The notes under the pieces are model-generated. The model was not told the origin of the DNA. It saw only the letters and a list, made by a program, of their open reading frames with translations, and did not search any database. Below are positions 29,789 to 37,927 of a stretch of 64,000 bases of DNA, in pieces. Source of the DNA: Burkholderiaceae bacterium DAT-1 (lineage in GTDB: Bacteria; Pseudomonadota; Gammaproteobacteria; Burkholderiales; Chitinimonadaceae); contig JAHRBI010000006.1 of the NCBI GenBank assembly GCA_019084025.1, positions 62,001-126,000 of the forward strand, read 5' to 3'. A program made the position numbers and the translations under genes. The first letter of the stretch is position 1. Each line of letters starts with the position of its first letter.

Positions 29789-31858
29789 ATGCTGAACAAG
29801 ATCAATATATCTGCACTTGCAGGACCCGTTCTGGTTCTGATGGTGTTGATGTTATTCATTTTGCCTTTGCCTCCGTTTTTTCTGGACTTGTTTTTTACCT
29901 TCAATATTGCGATGGCGATCGTTGTATTGATGGTCAGTATCAATACGCGGGAACCACTGGAATTTTCTGCGTTTCCAACAGTGCTATTGATGACCACGTT
30001 ATTACGCTTGGCATTAAATGTGGCATCCACTCGTGTCATTCTGACGCAGGGACATCAGGGTGAATCCGCCGCAGGCCAGGTGATTGAGGCCTTTGGCCAT
30101 TTCCTGATTGGCGGCAATTTCGCAGTCGGGATAGTGGTGTTCGTGATTCTCACCATCATTAATTTCGTGGTGATTACCAAAGGCGCGGGGCGGATCGCAG
30201 AAGTGTCCGCACGCTTTACGTTGGATGCTATGCCGGGTAAGCAGATGGCCATTGATGCCGATCTGAATGCCGGTCTGATTGGGGAAGAAGAAGCCAGGCG
30301 TCGCCGTAAGAATATCGCTCAGGAAGCTGATTTCTTCGGCTCTATGGATGGTGCATCAAAATTTGTACGTGGCGATGCTGTTGCCGGCATTTTAATCATG
30401 GTGATCAACTTGATCGCCGGGATGATTGTTGGTGTGATTTCCCATAATCTGGCGGTAGGCGAAGCGGCAAAAACCTATACCCTACTCTCTATTGGCGACG
30501 GTCTGGTGGCACAGATTCCTTCGCTGATTATTTCAACCGCTGCCGGTATTGTTGTTTCCCGTGTGGGCGATGACAAAGATCTGTCCGAACAGATGATCGG
30601 GCAGTTATTTTCGCACTCGCAGACACTTTATATCACCGCAGCAGTGATTGGCGCGTTCGGATTGATTCCGAATATGCCGCATATTGCCTTCCTGATGATG
30701 GCGATTTCATTGGGCTCGCTTGCCTGGTACATGGAACGGGCTGCTAAACAGCGTCAAACACAAGCCGTTGTCGAACAGGCGGTCGAGGCACAACAGGCCG
30801 CAGCAGAAGCGCCCATGCAGGAAGTCAGCTGGCAGGATGTTTCCCCCGTGGACGCGGTGGGTCTTGAGGTTGGCTACCGCTTGATTCCTTTGGTCGACCG
30901 TAACCAGAATGGCGAATTGCTGAAGCGCATTCGAGGTATCCGCAAGAAAATCGCCCAGGAAATGGGCTTTCTTGTCCCGGCTATTCATATTCGTGACAAT
31001 CTCGAATTAAAACCGAATGCCTATCGTATCCAGCTCAAAGGGGTCGATCTCGGGCAGGGTGAGGCCTATTCGGGACAGTACCTCGCTATTAATCCCGGCC
31101 ATGTTCTGGGACCCCTGCCCGGCGCGCAAACAACAGACCCTACCTTTGGATTGCCCGCCATCTGGATTGATGCCAGCCTGCGCGAGCAGGCTCAGTCACT
31201 GGGGTACACCGTCGTTGATTCTTCAACCGTGGTGGCGACACATATTTCCAATTTGCTCCAGGTACACGCAGCAGAATTGCTTGGGCGTGAGGAAGTTCAG
31301 CAACTTCTTGAACACATCTCCCGCGAATTTCCGAAGCTGGTGGAAGAACTTATTCCCAAAGTGGTGCCGGTAGCAACCCTGCAGAAAGTTCTGCAAAACC
31401 TGCTCGACGAGGGCATGCATATCCGCGATATGCGTTCGATTCTGGAAACGCTGGGCGAGCACATTGCCCGGACTCAGGATACAGACGAACTGACATCCGC
31501 CGTGCGTGTTGCACTAGGCCGTGCAATTGTTCATCAACTCTTCCCAGGGGAAAGCGAACTCCAGGTGATCTCGCTTGACCCTAGTCTGGAACAGGTCCTG
31601 CTTCAGGCATCAAGCGGACGAGGTGGTCTGGAACCAGGTCTGGCAGAAACCATTTTGCAGCAAGCCAGTGACATGACCGAACAAATGGAAAATCAGGGGC
31701 TTTCCAGTGTGCTGATTACACCCGCGCCGCTTCGACCCTTGCTATCACGTTTTTTACGGCGATCGATTCCTCAATTCAGAGTGATTGCTCACAGTGAAAT
31801 CCCGGATAACAAAACCATCAAGGTGGTAGGTGTGATTGGCTCGGTCAAACCAGCCTGA
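29789..31858 (+). CDS. flhA: Flagellar type III export protein FlhA
   Basis: FlhA forms the nonameric ring of the flagellar export gate. The 689 residues have about eight N-terminal membrane helices, the FHIPEP-family core (AEVSARFTLDAMPGKQMAIDADLNAG), and a large cytoplasmic domain from about residue 330 that binds chaperone-substrate complexes. I start it at MLNKINISALAG with AGGA upstream; a start 13 codons earlier lacks a site. The protein is of normal length and shows no break. It is followed by flhF after about 90 bases. Confidence 0.96.
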   Translation: MLNKINISALAGPVLVLMVLMLFILPLPPFFLDLFFTFNIAMAIVVLMVSINTREPLEFSAFPTVLLMTTLLRLALNVASTRVILTQGHQGESAAGQVIEAFGHFLIGGNFAVGIVVFVILTIINFVVITKGAGRIAEVSARFTLDAMPGKQMAIDADLNAGLIGEEEARRRRKNIAQEADFFGSMDGASKFVRGDAVAGILIMVINLIAGMIVGVISHNLAVGEAAKTYTLLSIGDGLVAQIPSLIISTAAGIVVSRVGDDKDLSEQMIGQLFSHSQTLYITAAVIGAFGLIPNMPHIAFLMMAISLGSLAWYMERAAKQRQTQAVVEQAVEAQQAAAEAPMQEVSWQDVSPVDAVGLEVGYRLIPLVDRNQNGELLKRIRGIRKKIAQEMGFLVPAIHIRDNLELKPNAYRIQLKGVDLGQGEAYSGQYLAINPGHVLGPLPGAQTTDPTFGLPAIWIDASLREQAQSLGYTVVDSSTVVATHISNLLQVHAAELLGREEVQQLLEHISREFPKLVEELIPKVVPVATLQKVLQNLLDEGMHIRDMRSILETLGEHIARTQDTDELTSAVRVALGRAIVHQLFPGESELQVISLDPSLEQVLLQASSGRGGLEPGLAETILQQASDMTEQMENQGLSSVLITPAPLRPLLSRFLRRSIPQFRVIAHSEIPDNKTIKVVGVIGSVKPA

Positions 31859-31947
31859 TCAATGAATAACAGTTAAGCCTCGCGTGACACGTTCAGGTTT
31901 AAGTAGACAAATAATGTGCTTGGTTGGATCGACAGGAAAAGGCGGTC

Positions 31948-33507
31948 ATGATGGTTAAAAAATTCATCGGTACCAGTACCCGTGACGTGTTGCGTCAGGT
32001 GCGCGAACAATTAGGGCCAGATGCACTGATTCTGTCGAATCGGCAATTGCAGGATGGGCGGGTCGAAATTACAGCTGTAGCTGATTCCGACATTGCCAAT
32101 TTGGGTCAGTCTCCCGCACCCGCGCCACGACCAGTTGTGGCACCTGTTAGTACTGCACAAGTACCACCTTCGCCAGCGCGAAAGGCCAATCTACAGCGTA
32201 CCTACGCGCTTCCGCCAGAAGTAACCGAAGAGGATGAGCCCACCATCGCCTCCATCCGGGGTGGCGCCTTCACTGCTCCTCGTCAGATTCCATCTGAACC
32301 ACCGGCTACGCCAGATCCCATCCCGCGCAATTTCAACGTGGCTGCGGTCATGGCTCAAGCCAAGCAGCAGAGCCAGGTTCATGCATCACGCGAGCGCGAG
32401 TCCGAACCGATGTTTGCAAGTGCGCCAGCCCCTCAGCAGGAAGAACCGCTTTCACCGGCGATGCCGCTATCTGCTGTGCCGCCTCGCGTCGCAGACCCCT
32501 CCCCTGTTGTTCCCGCAAACATGGCGAGAATCGATTCGATCTCTACAGATGTTGAGGAGATTTCGAGCGAAATCCGTGTCTTGCGCAAACTGCTTGAAGG
32601 CCAGTTGGCCGGGCTGGCCTGGAACGAACTGAAACGTAACGATCCCGAACGCATCGAAGTATTAAGGCGCCTGCTTGCTGTCGGGTTTAGCCCGGCGCTG
32701 TCCCGCCAGATTGTCGACAAGATGCCTGCTGGCTATACCACCGAGCGTGGCATGAAGTGGGCGCGTACAGCCTTGCAGCACAACATTCCAACAGTGGGCC
32801 CTGGCGCAGATATCGTCGAAACCGGAGGAGTTTTTGCACTTGTAGGCCCCACAGGTGTCGGCAAAACAACGACCGTTGCCAAGATTGCAGCACGCGCAAC
32901 CCTTAAGCATGGCCCCCAACAGGTCGCATTGATTACAACCGATGGCTACCGCGTGGGCGCGCAGGATCAGCTACGCATTTACGGCAAGATTCTGGGCATT
33001 CCCGTTCATGCCGTTACGGATGAAGATGATCTGCAGCGTACGCTGGCTAGTCTGGGCAACCGTCATCTCGTATTAGTGGATACCGTCGGGATGAGCCAGC
33101 GCGATCAAAGACTCGTCGAACAGATCGCCCTGTTAACAGGACATACCGGCGCAGACGTCAAACGCCTGTTATTACTTTCGGCCAATGCGCAGGGCACGAC
33201 GCTGGAAGATGTGGTTCGCCGCTACCATGGCAAAGGTCTGACGGGGTGTATTTTCACAAAAGTGGATGAGGCTTTCTCGCTAGGTTCCGGACTAGATGTC
33301 ATCATCCGTTACCGCTTGCCCCTGTATTACATCACCAACGGTCAGCGAGTCCCTGAAGATCTGCATGTCGCCTCTGCGCTTTATCTAGTCGATCGAGTGT
33401 TTAAGACGCCACCAGAAGCGCCCGCATGGCGCTTGAAAAGCGAAGAGTACCCGGTGTTCCTCGGCGCCCGCCAGGAGCTGGATTTTAGCTGGCGCGAAGC
33501 AGGTTAA
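31948..33507 (+). CDS. flhF: Flagellar placement SRP-like GTPase FlhF
   Basis: FlhF sets the site and number of polar flagella. The 519-residue protein has an N-terminal basic segment (MVKKFIGTSTRDVLRQVREQLG), a long proline- and alanine-rich linker (about 60-210), and the SRP-type NG domain with Walker A GPTGVGKTTT near residue 300, the DGYRVGAQDQLRIYG motif and DTVGMSQRDQR as G3. Two adjacent ATGs follow AGGAAAAGGCGG; I use the first. Its presence together with FlhG points to polar rather than peritrichous flagella. It ends seven bases before flhG. Confidence 0.95.
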   Translation: MMVKKFIGTSTRDVLRQVREQLGPDALILSNRQLQDGRVEITAVADSDIANLGQSPAPAPRPVVAPVSTAQVPPSPARKANLQRTYALPPEVTEEDEPTIASIRGGAFTAPRQIPSEPPATPDPIPRNFNVAAVMAQAKQQSQVHASRERESEPMFASAPAPQQEEPLSPAMPLSAVPPRVADPSPVVPANMARIDSISTDVEEISSEIRVLRKLLEGQLAGLAWNELKRNDPERIEVLRRLLAVGFSPALSRQIVDKMPAGYTTERGMKWARTALQHNIPTVGPGADIVETGGVFALVGPTGVGKTTTVAKIAARATLKHGPQQVALITTDGYRVGAQDQLRIYGKILGIPVHAVTDEDDLQRTLASLGNRHLVLVDTVGMSQRDQRLVEQIALLTGHTGADVKRLLLLSANAQGTTLEDVVRRYHGKGLTGCIFTKVDEAFSLGSGLDVIIRYRLPLYYITNGQRVPEDLHVASALYLVDRVFKTPPEAPAWRLKSEEYPVFLGARQELDFSWREAG

Positions 33508-33513
33508 GCGGAT

Positions 33514-34416
33514 ATGCAGATGATAGATCGCGGTAATCAGGTTATTTCCACGCTTGAGACTGATCAAGCATCTAGTCTGCGCAGGATGCTGGCTCGCCGT
33601 GAGGGACGCTCAACCGCACTGATTGGCGGTACAGGCACGGGTGTGACATCACTTGCAATCAATCTGGCGCATGCGCTGGCGGAATCTGGCGGCAGCATCA
33701 TGCTGATTGACGAAGATGAGTCACCTGCAAGTGCGGCAAGCCGGCTGCAGCTGCGCTCCCGTCATCGCTTTGAGCAGGCGGTCATGCGCGATGTACGCCT
33801 AGATGAAATGGTGCTGCAAGGGCCGCAATTCAGCTTGCTGCCACTTCATGTTTCGGGCGAACTGGCCCTTGCCATTCCTCCATCCCGGCAGAGGCAGCTG
33901 GCGGACGAATATGACTCAGTGAGCGCAGCCATCGACCATGTCCTGATTGATGCCCGCCCGGTATCCGCTCACTCTCCACCGGGTCTGGCGATAGCGGCTG
34001 ACGAAGTGATTGTAGTGATCACCCCCTCAGGTGAATCCATTACGGATGCGTATGCTGCCATCAAGCGTCTACACGTTGAATACGGTAAGCGTCATTTCCG
34101 CATTTTAGTGAATCGGGTCAGAACGCTCGAAACGGCACAAGCCCTATTCCGGCGCGTCAAGGAAGTTGCTCATACCTATTTGGATACGCGACTTTCATTG
34201 ATCGGTTTTGTGCCTGAGGATGACATGCTGGCGCGAGCAGACAAACTTGCATTGCCCGTACAAACAGCTTTTCCACAAGCTGAAAGCAGTGTGGCCTTTG
34301 GCCAGCTCGCAGCCAATCACAGCCGCTGGCCTGTCCCTCAAGTCTTGCCGGATCGTGCCAATCTCCTCTTTCGGACGCTGGATCTCAGCCGCCGATTTGC
34401 CGTTCGCTGTGCCTAA
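33514..34416 (+). CDS. flhG: MinD-like flagellar number regulator FlhG with degenerate Walker A
   Basis: FlhG (FleN, MinD2) counterbalances FlhF to limit flagellar number and normally is a ParA/MinD ATPase. The 300-residue protein has the MinD-like order and lies between flhF and fliA, its standard place. Where KGGVGKT is expected, residues 38-46 read GGTGTGVTS, with neither the signature lysine nor the P-loop lysine. The LIDEDES segment and VLIDARP strand (Walker B place) are also altered. It may not hydrolyse ATP. The C-terminal amphipathic end differs from E. coli MinD. The frame is intact, with no sign of a pseudogene. Confidence 0.85.
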   Translation: MQMIDRGNQVISTLETDQASSLRRMLARREGRSTALIGGTGTGVTSLAINLAHALAESGGSIMLIDEDESPASAASRLQLRSRHRFEQAVMRDVRLDEMVLQGPQFSLLPLHVSGELALAIPPSRQRQLADEYDSVSAAIDHVLIDARPVSAHSPPGLAIAADEVIVVITPSGESITDAYAAIKRLHVEYGKRHFRILVNRVRTLETAQALFRRVKEVAHTYLDTRLSLIGFVPEDDMLARADKLALPVQTAFPQAESSVAFGQLAANHSRWPVPQVLPDRANLLFRTLDLSRRFAVRCA

Positions 34417-34618
34417 TTGAATGGCGACCGGCATTCTGCAACCTTTCATGCATTTCCAGGTGGAAAGCCTGAAAGCTCATTGCTAAAGTAAAGTGTGGCA
34501 GGAATACAAAAGCACGATGCGCGGAGCGACCATTCACGATAATGGATCGGATCACGCAGCATCAAAAAGGGATTGATCGCTCCGGAACCGTGTTCCGGTT
34601 AACCATGCTGCCGTATTC

Positions 34619-35383
34619 ATGACACCCAAGGCTCTGGAACTCTACAGACACCCCGTCGACGAAGACGACTTGAACGAGCGCATCAAACAGCATGCGCCTC
34701 TGGTCAAGCGTCTCGCCTACCATTTGGTTGCGCGCCTGCCCGCCAGCGTGGAAGTGGATGATCTGATCCAGGCTGGCATGATCGGCCTGATGGACGCAGC
34801 ACAGCATTTTGACGATGCAGCCGGTGTGCTGTTTGAAACCTATGCCAGCCAACGCATTCGCGGCGCTATGCTGGACGAATTGCGCACAGCTGACTGGGTG
34901 CCGCGCCAGGTTCGTCGCTCCATGCGCGAACTCGAGAACACCCTCACAAAACTGGAACATACGCTAGGTCGATCGCCGAGTGAACGCGAGATGGCCGAGG
35001 CCATGGGCATGGCACTGGATGAATACCAGCAGCTTCTCAGCGATTGCAAAGGCCATCAGCTTTTGTACTACGATGATCGCGGCGAAGACGAGGATAGTCC
35101 GCACTTGCTGGATGCGCTGGTTAGCGAAGATGAAGGTCCGCTCGAGATTCTGTCCAATGTCGACTTTCACAAAGCCCTCGTGTCCGCCATTGAGACTCTG
35201 CCTGAGCGCGAACAGCTAGTCATGGCATTGCATTACGATGAAGAGCTGAACCTCAAGGAAATTGGTGCCGTACTGAATGTGAGCGAATCGCGCGTGTGCC
35301 AATTGCATAGCCAAGCCGTTGCCCGCCTCCGCACGCGCCTAGGTGAATGGGTTCGCAGCCGCGATCTACCCGTCAGAGGTTAG
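34619..35383 (+). CDS. fliA: Flagellar sigma factor FliA (sigma-28)
   Basis: FliA directs RNA polymerase to late flagellar and chemotaxis promoters. The 254 residues contain region 2 (LVKRLAYHLVARLPASVEVDDLIQAGMIGLMDA), region 3 (RELENTLTKLEHTLGRSPSE) and region 4 with its helix-turn-helix (LNLKEIGAVLNVSESRVCQL). Length is normal. A 202-base gap separates it from flhG and may hold its own promoter. The anti-sigma gene flgM is not in the window. Confidence 0.97.
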   Translation: MTPKALELYRHPVDEDDLNERIKQHAPLVKRLAYHLVARLPASVEVDDLIQAGMIGLMDAAQHFDDAAGVLFETYASQRIRGAMLDELRTADWVPRQVRRSMRELENTLTKLEHTLGRSPSEREMAEAMGMALDEYQQLLSDCKGHQLLYYDDRGEDEDSPHLLDALVSEDEGPLEILSNVDFHKALVSAIETLPEREQLVMALHYDEELNLKEIGAVLNVSESRVCQLHSQAVARLRTRLGEWVRSRDLPVRG

Positions 35384-35512
35384 TGTCGTAGTTCATCCAT
35401 TTATCTGTATCCCTCCCTTGCCTCTGCTATAAAGAATCGAACACTCATCGTTTTGATTAACCACCGGTTTGACGCTCAGTCAGACCGTTTGAGAGCCACG
35501 CACGGTTTCCCT

Positions 35513-36262
35513 ATGCGAAACATCGACAAACTGAGTCTAATCGGCGTGATGATCGGCCTGATCGCGATTCTGGGCGGACAGATGCTCGAAGGCGGACACA
35601 TTCAATCCCTGCTGCAGGTCACTGCATTTTTGATTGTGATCGGCGGTACATTAGGTGCAGTGCTCCTGCAAAGCACCCTGGACGATTTCAAACAGGGTCT
35701 CCGGATGCTTCGCTGGGTTGTCCAGCCACCGGTGGCCGACATGGAAGGCTGGATCATCCGTATTGTCAATTGGAGCCATGTCTCCCGCCGAGGTGGATTA
35801 CTGGCGCTGGAGGCACCGCTGGCGGGTGAAGCCGATCCATTCGCCAAGCGCGGGTTGCAAATGCTGGTTGACGGTACCGAGCCAGACACCATCCGCCAGA
35901 GTCTGGATCTCGATATCAGCATGCTGGAGCACAAACTACGCAATGCAGCCAAAATCTGGGAGTCCGCAGGCGGCTATGCGCCCACAATCGGCATTCTCGG
36001 CGCAGTGATGGGTTTGATTCATACCATGGAAAATCTCACCGATCCCAGCAAGCTTGGCGGCGGTATCGCCGTTGCGTTTGTAGCCACCATTTATGGCGTT
36101 GGATCGGCCAATATGTTCTTTCTGCCTGTATCAAACAAACTGCGACATGCCATCAATACCGAAATTAAAAAGCGGGAATTGATTCTGGAAGGGCTAGGCG
36201 CCATTGCGAATGGTGAAAATCCACGCGTAATTGAAAACAGATTGCGCGCCTTCATCAATTAG
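35513..36262 (+). CDS. motC: Flagellar stator subunit MotC (MotA/PomA type)
   Basis: MotC is the MotA-type proton-channel subunit of a stator complex that turns the flagellum. The 249 residues show four membrane helices, the N-terminal block (LSLIGVMIGLIAILGG), the cytoplasmic loop with charged rotor-contact residues (FAKRGLQMLVDG) and the GGYAPTIGILGAVMGLIHTME helix. The closest recognised relative is Pseudomonas MotC. The start is the ATG giving MRNIDKLS; the 20 upstream codons are not membrane-like. A partner motD or motB is missing next to it, although in Pseudomonas it follows directly. The next gene is an acyltransferase 18 bases on. Confidence 0.92.
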   Translation: MRNIDKLSLIGVMIGLIAILGGQMLEGGHIQSLLQVTAFLIVIGGTLGAVLLQSTLDDFKQGLRMLRWVVQPPVADMEGWIIRIVNWSHVSRRGGLLALEAPLAGEADPFAKRGLQMLVDGTEPDTIRQSLDLDISMLEHKLRNAAKIWESAGGYAPTIGILGAVMGLIHTMENLTDPSKLGGGIAVAFVATIYGVGSANMFFLPVSNKLRHAINTEIKKRELILEGLGAIANGENPRVIENRLRAFIN

Positions 36263-36280
36263 TCCTGGGCCAGACCTGTC

Positions 36281-37054
36281 ATGTTGCCATTGCTGCGTTT
36301 AATGATCAGGCTGATCGGCATCGTTGATTTGGTTCTATTTACCCTGTTGATGCTCGCAGCAGGCATGCTGCCCTCCATCATTGCCAAGGCACTATATTCA
36401 AGACTATTTCACCGCTGGTGCAGGTGTTTTGTCCGTGCGCTGGGTATCGAGCTTCGCGTACACCAACACTACGCAGGCGAATTGCCTCGAATCATGGTGC
36501 TGATCGCAAATCATCCGTCTGCATTTGAAGATATTGCCATTCCCGCGCTTTTCAAAGCACGTTCACTTGCAAAAATCGAGGTCGCAGACTGGTGGATTGT
36601 CGGGCGTATCGCCCGTGCTGCCGGCACCCTATTTGTCGATCGAAATGCTGCTGATTCGCGCAAAGCTGCTACTCAGGCACTGATCCATGCCTTGCAGCAA
36701 GGTGACAGTATTGCTTTGTATCCCGAAGGCGGATGCAAGGGACGTCGACTATCTGCGCGCTTTTTTAATGGGGCGTTCACCGCTAGTTATGCAACGGGCA
36801 TTCCCATAGTACCGATCTACCTGCACTACGAAGCGGCAGAGGACTTCGAATGGGGAGATCAGCATCTATTGCACAAAATCTGGCAGTTGGGCACCGCCAG
36901 CAATCCCCGTGCGAATGTACACATTCATGATCCGGTAGATCCGGCGGATTTTGAGGATGCAGAGTCGCTCAAAACCCACCTTTATGAATGTTATCTAACT
37001 TGGCAGGATCGATATACGGGTGCCCCCTGCCAGCAGCTATCCAAGCATCAGTGA
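36281..37054 (+). CDS. PlsC-type acyltransferase
   Basis: A 257-residue member of the 1-acylglycerol-3-phosphate acyltransferase superfamily with one or two N-terminal membrane helices. The catalytic box reads NHPSAFEDI, which gives H-X4-E (or H-X5-D) rather than the usual H-X4-D; the FVDR block and the YPEGG substrate motif are intact. It follows motC by 18 bases, so may be cotranscribed, but a functional link with motility is not evident. Its tail overlaps the end of the convergent GNAT gene by 18 bases. Exact acceptor lipid unknown. Confidence 0.85.
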   Translation: MLPLLRLMIRLIGIVDLVLFTLLMLAAGMLPSIIAKALYSRLFHRWCRCFVRALGIELRVHQHYAGELPRIMVLIANHPSAFEDIAIPALFKARSLAKIEVADWWIVGRIARAAGTLFVDRNAADSRKAATQALIHALQQGDSIALYPEGGCKGRRLSARFFNGAFTASYATGIPIVPIYLHYEAAEDFEWGDQHLLHKIWQLGTASNPRANVHIHDPVDPADFEDAESLKTHLYECYLTWQDRYTGAPCQQLSKHQ

Positions 37055-37486
37055 GTAAGTCAGGAAAACATCGTCGCGAACCCAGCCATTTCGTTCATAC
37101 AAGGACTGAGCGGTTAGATTGGTACGCGCGGTGCTGAGGTCGAGGCGAACAGCACCATTCTTGCGTCCGAATTGAGCTGCGGCATCCAACAACTTGCTCG
37201 CAATGCCGTGCTTACGTGCATCAGCATCTACAAACAGGTCATACAGTACATAAATCGGCGCCATTTCTACCGAACACCACGCCGGATATAACTGGCAGAA
37301 GCCCACTGCCTGACCGTCCATCTCAACCATGAAAATCACTGACTCGCCCTTTGACAAACGGGCTTGCAGGTAGCGACGGCACGCTTCCAGATCATTCGGC
37401 CTGTTATAAAACTGTCGATATGCATCGAACAGCCCGGCAATCTGCGCTACATCGTCAAGTAAAGCTCGTTTAACTTCAATGTCCAA
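37037..37486 (-). CDS. GNAT family N-acetyltransferase
   Basis: A 149-residue single GNAT domain. The acetyl-CoA pyrophosphate-binding motif A appears as YVLYDLFVDADARKHGIASKLLDAA, with the R/Q-x-x-G-x-G/A loop as RKHGIA, and motif B follows (LYERNGWVRDD). Acceptor substrate is unknown. It is isolated, on the opposite strand to its neighbours, with its 3' end overlapping the acyltransferase. Confidence 0.88.
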   Translation of the reverse strand: MDIEVKRALLDDVAQIAGLFDAYRQFYNRPNDLEACRRYLQARLSKGESVIFMVEMDGQAVGFCQLYPAWCSVEMAPIYVLYDLFVDADARKHGIASKLLDAAAQFGRKNGAVRLDLSTARTNLTAQSLYERNGWVRDDVFLTYSLMLG

Positions 37487-37927
37487 AACGGCATATCCTC
37501 TCTAGCACTGCTTAACTTTTAAGCGCCGCACAAATCGTCTTATATAACTATTTGCTACGGACTCACTATCTAATTTCTGCAAAAAATATCGAAAATATCA
37601 TTTGGCTTAACTATTTAAGTTGGACTCCTACAAATGAGGACGGAAATTTTCAAAAAATATACCATATCCTGTAGGTCGGCACCTCCCTTAAATGTGACGA
37701 ATTCACAACAGCCCTGCACCTAATGCAACTTCTATATTCACTTAATTATCAACAAGTTAAACAATCGCAAAAATCGAACCGTTCATTTCATGAGGCTACA
37801 GCAATAGTCATTCAGAACAAAATATGCGAATTTTGCAACATATGCCTATCCAATCCAGACAATACACCTATCGCTACCGGGTCGTCTGCACATTTGATTA
37901 AAGACTAACCTCCTATTGGAGTTGCAC
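37487..37927. other. AT-rich divergent intergenic region GNAT/TonB receptor
   Basis: About 440 bases that are clearly more AT-rich than the rest of the window. The only frames in it are short and unconvincing. It should contain the promoters of the GNAT gene and the TonB receptor gene; many A/T runs make a single -10 choice unreliable. I saw no Fur-box-like 19-base palindrome that I could defend. Confidence 0.5.

Noticed and set aside
29680-30063. 127-codon frame overlapping the flhA start
   Set aside because: Out of frame with flhA, cysteine-rich and without a ribosome-binding site.
34417-34618. Sigma-54 type promoter (TGGCA) before fliA
   Set aside because: A TGGCAGG element occurs near 34496, but the partner GC at -12 does not follow at the correct distance.
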